A stretch of 64,000 bases of DNA from Candidatus Poribacteria bacterium. GTDB taxonomy: Bacteria; Poribacteria; WGA-4E; PCPOR2b. Location: NCBI GenBank assembly GCA_003635265.1, contig PYIZ01000052.1, positions 62,001-126,000 on the forward strand, written 5' to 3'. Below are positions 27,224 to 34,020 of this stretch, one piece after another. The notes beneath the pieces are model-generated. The model was given only the letters and a program-made list of their open reading frames with translations, did no database searches and had not been told where the DNA came from. The position numbers were made by a program, and so were the translations under genes. Position 1 is the first letter of the stretch. Every line of letters starts with the position of its first letter.

Positions 27224-28231
27224 ATGTTTGTTCCTGTCGTTGACAAAAAGCGTAACCCCTTAATGCCGACCACACCCGCAAGGGCAAGGAAGTGGGTGAA
27301 GTCGGGGAAAGCCACACCGTTTTTTCGGAATGGCGTATTCTGCGTGCGGTTGAATGTCGAACCCTCTGGCACCCAAACACAAGCTATAGCCGTTGGGATT
27401 GATCCCGGTAGCAAGAAAGAAGGGTTCACTGTCAAGTCAGAGAAATCGACATATCTGAATGTACAAGCTGATGCTCATAATAAGGTTAGCAAAAAAGTTG
27501 AAGCACGGCGGCAATTGAGACGGGGTAGACGGTCACGGAAGTGTCCGAATCGGAAGCACCGCACCAACCGCATGGCGAATCAACAACGGCTACCCGCCGG
27601 CACACGGACACGGTGGGATTGGAAACTCCGAATCCTCAACTACCTGTCCACGATGTTTCCGATAACGCATGTCTGTGTTGAGGATATCAAGACACAGACG
27701 CGGCAGGGTGCCCGTAACTGGAACGCGTCGTTTAGCCCCCTTGAGGTGGGCAAGCAATGGTTCTACGCTGAAATCCAGAAGCGTTGGATATTGGTCACAC
27801 TCAGAGGTTTTGAAACAAAAGCAATTCGTGATTCGCTCGGACTCAAGAAGTCTGGCAACAAGATGTCAAATGACTTCAATGCCCATTGCGTAGACTCATG
27901 GTGCTTGGCATACCATGTCATCGGAAGCGATACAGACCAAGTGGACAATACCTGCGTGTTTTATGTCAGTCCGATACCCATTGCACGGCGGCAATTGCAC
28001 AGACAGAATCCACAGAAGGGTGGCAGACGCCCACGCTATGGCGGTACAATGTGCAATGGCATAGCCAAGAACACGCTGGTCAAGCACGTAAAACACGGTT
28101 TGACTCGTGTTAGCGGATATATGGAGAAAAAAGGGTATTCCCTATACTCGTTGGGGGGCAAACGTCTCACTCAGGCTGCGAAACGTGAGAGTTTCAAAGT
28201 CCTCACACGATTAAACTTTAACTATATCTAA
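27224..28231 (+). CDS. isrB: IsrB, RNA-guided RuvC nuclease (IscB relative without HNH)
   Basis: 335 residues, the size of known IsrB. The N-terminal PLMP domain contains NPLMPTTPARARKW (PLMP at 12-15). RuvC-I is AVGIDPGSKKEG with Asp60. An Arg-rich bridge helix spans ~92-118 (RRQLRRGRRSRKCPNRKHR). RuvC-II is VCVEDIK with Glu153 and RuvC-III is HCVDSW with His221/Asp224. Only ~67 residues separate RuvC-II and III and hold no HNH motif, which separates IsrB from IscB. The C-terminus has the basic RRQLHRQNPQKGG...YGGT segment of this family. The ATG has GGAG nine bases upstream. Known IsrB proteins nick target DNA using omega RNA. No TnpA gene is in the window. Confidence 0.9.
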   Translation: MFVPVVDKKRNPLMPTTPARARKWVKSGKATPFFRNGVFCVRLNVEPSGTQTQAIAVGIDPGSKKEGFTVKSEKSTYLNVQADAHNKVSKKVEARRQLRRGRRSRKCPNRKHRTNRMANQQRLPAGTRTRWDWKLRILNYLSTMFPITHVCVEDIKTQTRQGARNWNASFSPLEVGKQWFYAEIQKRWILVTLRGFETKAIRDSLGLKKSGNKMSNDFNAHCVDSWCLAYHVIGSDTDQVDNTCVFYVSPIPIARRQLHRQNPQKGGRRPRYGGTMCNGIAKNTLVKHVKHGLTRVSGYMEKKGYSLYSLGGKRLTQAAKRESFKVLTRLNFNYI

Positions 28232-28290
28232 GAAGGAAACGCTGTTTCCTCTCCGACTTAAAAGACGGGCTTTCCACAGCGAAGATTTCG
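28232..28290 (+). mobile_element. Probable right end of the IsrB-carrying element
   Basis: Just after the isrB stop come a short hairpin, AGGAAACGCTGTTTCCT, and an imperfect stem around TCTCCGACTTAAAAGACGGGC. Subterminal hairpins at this place are typical of IS200/IS605-type ends that carry IscB/IsrB/TnpB genes. The exact boundary cannot be set without an empty-site comparison. Confidence 0.4.
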
Positions 28291-28432
28291 ATGATACAAA
28301 AGTAAAGTATACAGTGCTGATTGTTGGTGCCCGCCCCATTGCGATCTCACGAGTTATTTTCGAGGGCGCACTTCTTCGCTTCCATTATGGTATAAAATTT
28401 GCTAAAATATTGCTATGGTTTTCGGGTGAGAA

Positions 28433-28468
28433 CCAAGGAATCGTGTAGGTCCATATTAGATTCCTTGG
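28433..28468. terminator. Perfect 10-bp hairpin in the gap before the exported hypothetical
   Basis: CCAAGGAATC pairs perfectly with GATTCCTTGG around a 16-base loop, followed by ATTTTCCC on the plus strand. It could terminate isrB transcription or form a leader structure for the next gene ~70 bases downstream. The rest of the 305-base gap shows nothing else I can name. Confidence 0.4.
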
Positions 28469-28536
28469 ATTTTCCCAAATATCTTGACGAAAAAATTGTC
28501 AGGGCTAGGCGATATTAATTAAAGGAGTGAACAAAC

Positions 28537-29292
28537 ATGTTACCCCGTAAGTTCCACCTCAGCCTCCTCATCCTTTCTATGTTTCTGTTTGCTGGTTTCA
28601 CCAATTCAGGTCATGCGGAAGTGGAAAGCCTTCAAATCCACCTTTTTGGGTTCGTTAATAATGATGATGCCCGACAGATTCGACGTCTATTAAAACCGTG
28701 GGCTAATCCAGAAGATGTGAGTTTCCACGCGCCTGTCGATAAAAAGGGGCTCAAACGTCATTTTACAACCATCGTTGAAGTTACCCCGCGACGGGGTAAG
28801 AATCCGTACAATGAGGGTCGTACTTTTGACATTTATGATATTATTCGTCAACTAAACGATCAACGCTTTCGAGGCAGTCAAAGCGGAGGCCAAGCTTGGG
28901 TCGCCAAATCTGAAGCGACGCTCACCGGCAATATTTACGCACATCCGGGCTTTTCACGGAGTTACATACGCAACGTTCCTTTTTGGCGACGTTGGCGTGC
29001 GGACACATCAGAGATCAATCATGCGATGGTTGTTAGCCCGGACCAGAAGGTCGTCTTTAGTGATGGTGATAAATTTGATGAGTTAATACAAGAGGCGAAC
29101 CAAGGCGTTAGTGGGGTTGAAGTTAAAGGACAGATTGCAGGCTTTGATGGGGTTTACCCTGTTATATCTGTCCGAGATTTTCGGGTCGAGTACCTAGTTG
29201 AACCAACTATGAAGGAGAACGCCGACGAAGCAGAGGAGACCCCAAAACGAGAACCCGAATATCTCAAAAAGACTGAAGATACAGACAAATAG
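28537..29292 (+). CDS. Exported hypothetical protein
   Basis: 251 residues with a clear signal peptide (LSLLILSMFLFAGFTNSGHA). The mature part is alpha/beta with LQIHLFGFVNNDDARQIRRLL, an HMA-like pattern without cysteines, and a C-terminal charged tail rich in Glu/Lys. I do not recognise a family. AAAGGAGTG precedes the ATG. A palindromic stem follows the stop, so it is probably transcribed alone. Confidence 0.7.
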   Translation: MLPRKFHLSLLILSMFLFAGFTNSGHAEVESLQIHLFGFVNNDDARQIRRLLKPWANPEDVSFHAPVDKKGLKRHFTTIVEVTPRRGKNPYNEGRTFDIYDIIRQLNDQRFRGSQSGGQAWVAKSEATLTGNIYAHPGFSRSYIRNVPFWRRWRADTSEINHAMVVSPDQKVVFSDGDKFDELIQEANQGVSGVEVKGQIAGFDGVYPVISVRDFRVEYLVEPTMKENADEAEETPKREPEYLKKTEDTDK

Positions 29293-29328
29293 ACGTGACA
29301 CCGACTACATAGCAATGTTACGATAGAT

Positions 29329-29379
29329 GAGGGGTTGGGAACAACACGATGAGTACGGATTCGCGGTTCCTAACCCCTC
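29329..29379 (+). terminator. Stem-loop after the exported hypothetical
   Basis: GAGGGGTTGGGAAC pairs with GGTTCCTAACCCCTC, with one bulge, around a ~23-base loop, then AGTTTATT. The U-run is weak, so termination efficiency is uncertain. Confidence 0.5.
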
Positions 29380-29490
29380 AGTTTATTAATTGGCTGTATG
29401 CGTGCGATTTAGTAATTAATTGACCGTAGGCGTGCAATTTAACCTTGGACAGGTTGGGTTGTTCGCTAATTGTTGGTTTAGGAGAATGAT

Positions 29491-30534
29491 ATGCACATTT
29501 CTGAATTAGATACACCTGCACTGATTGTAGACCTTGATGTTCTTGAACGCAATATCTATAATATGGCATCTCTCTGTCGAGAGATTGACATCGATTTGCG
29601 CGTCCACACAAAAACTCATAAGGTCCCGGAGATTGCCGAAATGCAGGTTGCTGCCGGTTCAAAAGGAATTACTTCCCAAAAACTTGGCGAAGCAGAAGCT
29701 ATGGTTGATGGCGGTCTTGATGACATCCTGATTCCCTACAATATTGTCGGGAAACCGAAATTGCAGCGGTTGACACAGTTAGTCAAACGAGCGCAGATTA
29801 CTGTCGCCCTCGACTCGGAGATAACCGCCGAAGGAATCTCTGGACAAGCAGTGGCAGATGATTGCGCTGTGCGTGTGGTTATTGAGCAGGACACCGGGGG
29901 AGGTCGGGTCGGTGTGCAATCCCCGCAAGCCACGCTTGAACTCGCCCAGAAGGTGACACAGCTGCCCGGACTTGATTTTCAGGGCATTATGACCTATGGG
30001 AGCAATATTCGCGCAAAACCCTACATTGAAGAAACTGTCGAGCTTCTAAATGGTGCAGGCATCCCTATCAATATCATCAGCGGCGGCGGAACAGGTGCTG
30101 AACAGGCATCAAAGGATATCGGCTGCACAGAAACGCGCAGCGGCTCGTATGTCTACGAAGGCATGACGCGCATTTCTGGTTCGGAGGCACTCAATCCGGA
30201 CCGATGTGCCTTGCGGATGATTGTGACGGTTGTGAGCACGCCAACCGCAGATCGAATCATCGTTGACGGTGGTGCCAAGACGTTCACTAGCTATCCTCCT
30301 ACGCCCTATGGCCACATCATCGGACATCCGGATGTCAAAATATACGGGATGTCTGTCGAACACGGACATCTTGATGTGAGTGAATCTCAACATAAATTCC
30401 GTGTTGGCGACCAATTGGCTGTTATTCCGCTGCATCAAGGGATGACAAGCAATCTGCACGATGAATTGGTCGCAGTGAGAAATGAGCAGGTGGAAACCGT
30501 TTGGAAGATCGCCGGACGCGGCAAAGTCAAATAG
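29491..30534 (+). CDS. D-threonine aldolase/D-serine dehydratase-like PLP enzyme
   Basis: 347 residues with the alanine-racemase-type PLP barrel: LDTPALIVDLDVLERNI, then RVHTKTHKVPEIA with the Schiff-base Lys near residue 42. IISGGGTG binds the PLP phosphate. The C-terminal domain has SVEHGHL and the HQGMTSNLHD-type metal site of the D-threonine aldolase/DSD1 family. It probably cleaves or dehydrates a D-beta-hydroxy amino acid. A good spacer and AGGAGA precede the ATG. Confidence 0.87.
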   Translation: MHISELDTPALIVDLDVLERNIYNMASLCREIDIDLRVHTKTHKVPEIAEMQVAAGSKGITSQKLGEAEAMVDGGLDDILIPYNIVGKPKLQRLTQLVKRAQITVALDSEITAEGISGQAVADDCAVRVVIEQDTGGGRVGVQSPQATLELAQKVTQLPGLDFQGIMTYGSNIRAKPYIEETVELLNGAGIPINIISGGGTGAEQASKDIGCTETRSGSYVYEGMTRISGSEALNPDRCALRMIVTVVSTPTADRIIVDGGAKTFTSYPPTPYGHIIGHPDVKIYGMSVEHGHLDVSESQHKFRVGDQLAVIPLHQGMTSNLHDELVAVRNEQVETVWKIAGRGKVK

Positions 30535-30555
30535 CGGCGCAAACCAAACTGAGTT

Positions 30556-31305
30556 TCAGAGATCGTAAATCGCTTTCAGATTTCCACCAAGGATGCTCGC
30601 AGCTTCCTCGTCGGTAAATCCGATATTTCGGATACCGTTGACACCATTTACGGCATCTCCACTGGGCGAGTTAGATCCGAAAACGATGCGATCTGCGCCA
30701 ATCCGTCCACCCCGCGCAATGCCTTTGACGGTAATCGGTTCAGCAGCGGCAATCAGAGTTGTGCCGAGATAGATATTGGAATTGTCAACTGCGGCTTGTA
30801 CAGCCAATTGCGTCCACTCACGATAGCCCATGTGGTCCATAATGATTGTTACATCTGGGTGGCGACTCGCAAGTGTTCCAATAAACTCCGGCGAGCAGCC
30901 ACTCATCGGAGAACCGGAGTGGATGGTAGCCGGAATGCCAAGTGATTTGGCGAGTTCCATGACAGGATCGACGCAGGGTGCGTCGAGGCGGTAGCGATGT
31001 GCTGCTCCCATCAGTTTGACTGTCCGGGCACCAGCATCGACGCAGCGTTTCAGATCATCGCAAGCAGCGGAACCCATTGTGGGATTAATCAGGCAGCCCG
31101 GCACGATGCGCGGTTCGCCTTTCGTTTCTTCGAGCAGATGGGCGTTGATTTCTGCTGGATTGGGTGGTAATCCACCGGGAAATACAACACAGACATCAAT
31201 GCCTGCCTTATCGGCAACGGCTATCAGACCTGCCTTGCCGTAGGGTTCGTCGTTAAACTCAGCGGGCATATAGGCTTCAAAATCCGCAACAAATTGTGCA
31301 GCCAT
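30556..31305 (-). CDS. Amidohydrolase 2 family protein lacking the N-terminal HxH metal motif
   Basis: 249 residues. The barrel core is recognisable: ARTVKLMGAAHRYRLDAP, ATIHSGSP, IIMDHMGYREW and the late FGSNSP in place of the usual FGSDxP. The start is fixed by AAGGAGA six bases upstream. The protein begins at FVADFEAYMP, without the DxHxH strand that opens this fold (present in the paralog at 14 kb). With both HxH and the late Asp (now Asn) missing, a metal-dependent hydrolase activity is doubtful. It may be a different lyase or a pseudoenzyme. Confidence 0.8.
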   Translation of the reverse strand: MAAQFVADFEAYMPAEFNDEPYGKAGLIAVADKAGIDVCVVFPGGLPPNPAEINAHLLEETKGEPRIVPGCLINPTMGSAACDDLKRCVDAGARTVKLMGAAHRYRLDAPCVDPVMELAKSLGIPATIHSGSPMSGCSPEFIGTLASRHPDVTIIMDHMGYREWTQLAVQAAVDNSNIYLGTTLIAAAEPITVKGIARGGRIGADRIVFGSNSPSGDAVNGVNGIRNIGFTDEEAASILGGNLKAIYDL

Positions 31306-31475
31306 AAAGTTCTCCTTAGTATCTATTCAGCAAGTCTCCCCCACTGCCACGGAGGAGTTATCTTTCTATCCTATTAAGCCTTGAGAGGCTGGGTGCTTGG
31401 ATAAGTACTTACCTTGGGAAGAGAATAGAAAGAAAAGATTGAAATAGCGGAAAAACGTTTCCCATATCCAAAGTA

Positions 31476-31895
31476 TTATCTCTGTACCAGCTCAATGAGG
31501 ATGCCATCAGGATCTCTTGCACAGACTACGCCTCCGGCATCTGGAGCACCGACCGGCTCGGACAAAAATTCCACACCTTTCTGTTTCAATTCTTCGACGG
31601 TCCCCCACACATCCTCGACAAAAAAGGTGAGCCAACGCACACCCGCCGAGAAATCGTAGGAGGGAGTTGGCGGCGGCGATTCGATGCCCATCAGTTTAAT
31701 GAGTGTTTGCCCTGCTTGCAGGCGAACTTGGCGAAATCCGCGCGGTGCCAATCCTGCCCCTATCGCAACGTCTTCGGGTATCTGAATATCCAGAACAATC
31801 TCCAAGCCTAAACATTCGTGGTAGAAGCGCAGCGACTCCTCGAAGTTACTGCACGTAATGGCAATGTCAACGATGGGATGGGTTAATTGTAACAT
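31476..31895 (-). CDS. VOC (glyoxalase/dioxygenase) superfamily protein
   Basis: 139 residues from MLQLTHPIVD, with AGGAGA upstream; an in-frame extension further upstream overlaps a terminator-like hairpin and is rejected. There are two beta-alpha-beta-beta-beta units: VDIAITCSNFEESLRFYHECLGLE and VRWLTFFVEDVWGTVEELKQKGVEF, ending DPDGILIELVQR with the metal-ligand Glu. Substrate unknown. Confidence 0.85.
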   Translation of the reverse strand: MLQLTHPIVDIAITCSNFEESLRFYHECLGLEIVLDIQIPEDVAIGAGLAPRGFRQVRLQAGQTLIKLMGIESPPPTPSYDFSAGVRWLTFFVEDVWGTVEELKQKGVEFLSEPVGAPDAGGVVCARDPDGILIELVQR

Positions 31896-32099
31896 AGCGA
31901 TCAATCTCTCCTTTTTGGTGGCATTTTCTCTTTCTATGAACAGCAGTGAGATTATATCACGAGGGCTTGATACCGTCGAGAGAAAAGCATGTGATTGATT
32001 TAATTCAAAATAAAAAAGCCTTCTTGCAGGACCATCTTGTGTGAGGCTACCCGATGACTTGTATTGATTGCGGCGCATATGTTTCGTCAACATTACTTC

Positions 32100-32129
32100 T
32101 TGACGATGGCCTTCACGTGGTGTTATTAT
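32100..32129 (+). promoter_or_regulatory. Predicted promoter for queF
   Basis: TTGACG, an 18-base spacer, then TATTAT, about 37 bases before the ATG. I looked for a preQ1 riboswitch in the leader and did not find its consensus. Confidence 0.4.
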
Positions 32130-32166
32130 TCTCGCAATAGAAGGCTCAAGGGAGGTTTTTTTATTT

Positions 32167-32565
32167 ATGCATCATCAATCTTATGATGGACTACAGAACG
32201 ACATCCGCGAGATGAAAACGCCGAGCATTGAAACTTGGAAAAATGAGTATAGTGACAAAGATTACACTATTGAAGTAACGACCCCAGAATTTACAGCGAT
32301 TTGTCCCAAAACCGGGTTGCCAGACTTTGGAACGATTCAGATTGCCTATATCCCCGACGAACAATGTGTCGAACTCAAATCGTTGAAAGAGTATTTTCTA
32401 TTTTACCGAGATGTAGGAATATTTCACGAACATGTTGTCAATAAAATTTTGGAAGATTTTGTTGCGGCGTGCAGTCCGCGGAGGGTCGAGATCGTTGGAG
32501 ATTTCCACGTCCGTGGGGGTATTAAAACCGTCATCCGCGCCAACTATGAACGGGAGGACGTATAA
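32167..32565 (+). CDS. queF: NADPH-dependent 7-cyano-7-deazaguanine reductase (QueF, YkvM type)
   Basis: 132 residues. It reduces preQ0 to preQ1 in queuosine synthesis. The catalytic Cys46 lies in AICPKTGLPDFG with Asp53, and ELKSLKEYFLFYRDVGIFHEH is the QueF signature with the substrate-binding Glu and His. The short single-domain form corresponds to the Bacillus YkvM subfamily. GGGAGG lies ~11 bases before the ATG. A family A element begins within seven bases of the stop. Confidence 0.93.
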   Translation: MHHQSYDGLQNDIREMKTPSIETWKNEYSDKDYTIEVTTPEFTAICPKTGLPDFGTIQIAYIPDEQCVELKSLKEYFLFYRDVGIFHEHVVNKILEDFVAACSPRRVEIVGDFHVRGGIKTVIRANYEREDV

Positions 32566-32571
32566 TAAAAA

Positions 32572-32709
32572 AGCTCATGTTAAAAGAAAGTGCAAACACA
32601 AAGCGTAAAAGCGCTTTGTTCATTGGTTCATTAGTACATTGGTTCATTAATAAACGAGTGAACTCATGAACTCAATCGGTTTCGGCTGCACTATTTCTTT
32701 ACATGAGCC
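32572..32709. repeat. Family A MITE-like element, copy 3
   Basis: The left end AGCTCATGTTAAAAGAAAGTGCA and the right end (complement GGCTCATGTAAAGAAATAGTGCA) are near-perfect inverted repeats. The 8-base direct repeat AATAAAAA flanks it at 32564-32571 and 32710-32717. The interior differs from copies 1, 2 and 4: it carries CATTGGTTCATTAGTACATTGGTTCATTAAT instead of the AAACCGAG hairpin. Confidence 0.75.
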
Positions 32710-32808
32710 AATAAAAATAGGCTAAAGCAGGCGTTTAATGAAGTTGTCCGACCAGACCTAATATGATAGGGTCATTTAATTTTCCCGTAACCTTGACTGC
32801 GAGATCGA

Positions 32809-32842
32809 GGCTACGGCGGGGCAAGATGCCCCGCCTACGGAT
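32809..32842. repeat. Core of family B repeat (remnant)
   Basis: CGGCGGGGCAAGATGCCCCGCCTACG, the central palindrome of family B, occurs here without the terminal inverted repeats. It is in the 350-base gap between queF and the Sm-like gene, which otherwise holds a family A copy and no coding signal. Confidence 0.55.
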
Positions 32843-32916
32843 TCGGGTCATTCTGAAATCGGTTAAAAAGCGAAACACTAAATAGCCCTATCGTTATGAA
32901 ACCACAATTCCCATCT

Positions 32917-33573
32917 TTACGCCCATTGTGGGCTTATTTCAAAGCGATGTAATCCGTGACGAAATACGACGACATTGCCTCCATGAGCCAAGAGCATCTT
33001 CATATCATACTGGCTGAACCACCTGATCACCCCTGTGATCATCTCCCCACCTCTGAGAGTTAAGCGCACCGGAATTTTTTTCTTGCAGCAGCGCACAAGC
33101 ACACGATCGTCAACTTGGAATCGCGCAGATTTGTGAATGATCGAGATCAAGTTTTGCGCCTTCAACCCCGCATCCACTTCAATATCCTGCACAACTTGAG
33201 GCATTTCATCCCGCTTATACATATACTTGATGTTAAGTTTTTCAAGATGATGGACTTCCCCATTGACTGATACAACAGCGAGAGCGTAAGTTAATCGACG
33301 GCTGATAATGCCCTCAATCTTTTCTCCATAAAGTTCAAAAATCATCGGTGTTTTCTTCCGAATCTGCTTCTGAACGTAAGCACGTCCGTGGCTCTCGGCA
33401 CGAATCTGAGTCAGTAACTCTGGAGGTAGATGACGCTGGGTTTGTTGTTTATAATGTGAGGACTTACGGCGTCTATCACGATTTCTATACTGCCAATTGC
33501 TCTGTGAGGAATTCTTTTGTGGTTGAGAGGTTAAGTCACTCCGCCAAACTGAAGTTTTTGACCGTGCCGCCAA
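32917..33573 (-). CDS. Tandem Sm/Hfq-like domain protein
   Basis: 218 residues from a TTG start chosen because AGAGGAGA is eight bases upstream and no ATG is available. Residues ~20-70 are basic and low-complexity (QYRNRDRRRKSSHYKQQTQR). Two Sm-like folds follow. The first (~74-121) contains TPMIFELYGEKIEGIISRRLTY. The second (~167-212) contains KIPVRLTLRGGEMITGVIRW followed by FRHGLHRFE, which matches Hfq Sm1 and the Sm2 [YF]KHA motif with Gly for Ala. Hfq is normally a ~70-100-residue single-domain hexamer. A fused pair could form a trimer of dimers. RNA binding is inferred from fold and charge; no separate hfq gene is in the window. Confidence 0.65.
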   Translation of the reverse strand: MAARSKTSVWRSDLTSQPQKNSSQSNWQYRNRDRRRKSSHYKQQTQRHLPPELLTQIRAESHGRAYVQKQIRKKTPMIFELYGEKIEGIISRRLTYALAVVSVNGEVHHLEKLNIKYMYKRDEMPQVVQDIEVDAGLKAQNLISIIHKSARFQVDDRVLVRCCKKKIPVRLTLRGGEMITGVIRWFSQYDMKMLLAHGGNVVVFRHGLHRFEISPQWA

Positions 33574-33613
33574 TGGATTATTCTCCTCTTTAAATGTGCC
33601 ATTTTAATCCAAA

Positions 33614-33765
33614 TAGGACTTACGCAGTTAAACAATGTCAATGCGGGGCAAGATGCCCCGCCTACGATAGGCGTGGAGGCTGAACATGCCCCTTGATGCC
33701 CGATAAATCCCCGATTTATCGGGATTAAGAAACGGGCAACTACAATCTGAAGTGCGTAACTCCTA
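33614..33765. repeat. Family B MITE-like element, copy 1
   Basis: Terminal inverted repeats TAGGACTTACGCAGTT and TAGGAGTTACGCACTT (opposite strand), 14 of 16 bases matching. The direct repeat CCAAA flanks both sides. The interior has GCGGGGCAAGATGCCCCGC and CCCGATTTATCGGG palindromes. It occupies much of the 447-base gap upstream of the Sm-like gene. Confidence 0.72.
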
Positions 33766-33942
33766 CCAAATTCTAACTTATTCTGAAATGATGACTCAAG
33801 ATATTATAGCATTTTCTAGAGCGCACTCCAACTGCAAAAAAATTGGGCAATCCAGCAATGCAGCTGTGCAAATGATTGAAAAACTCGCCTCCAAGGGCTG
33901 TAATCGAGGGATAAAGGGAGTGTCTTGTTAAATTGTAGAAAA

Positions 33943-33978
33943 TAAAAAAGGCGTCTGGGAAAGAGATCCCAAACGCCT
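33943..33978 (-). terminator. Rho-independent terminator of the giant TPR gene
   Basis: Read on the minus strand: AAGGCGTTTGGGATCTCTTTCCCAGACGCC then TTTTTTATTTT. The 11-bp stem is GC-rich, with an A-C mismatch at one position at most. It is 43 bases after the stop. Confidence 0.8.
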
Positions 33979-34020
33979 TCGTTAAAATGGAGTTAATGAA
34001 TCTAAAACATGAGTGGTGCC

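Noticed and set aside
27103-27435. 110-codon minus-strand ORF across the omega RNA and the isrB start
   Set aside because: It lies antisense to a strongly folded leader and a well-supported gene, with no ribosome site and no protein-like pattern.
27224-28231. Ordinary TnpB (IS605 OrfB)
   Set aside because: TnpB lacks the N-terminal PLMP domain and has its zinc-finger between RuvC-II and III; here the PLMP domain is present and no CxxC pairs exist at that place.
31896-32093. In-frame N-terminal extension of the VOC protein
   Set aside because: The extra 66 residues are low-quality in composition, overlap a terminator-like A-run hairpin near 32008-32045 and compete with a better start that has AGGAGA.
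32094-32166. preQ1 riboswitch upstream of queF
   Set aside because: The leader has no match to the preQ1-I or preQ1-II consensus.
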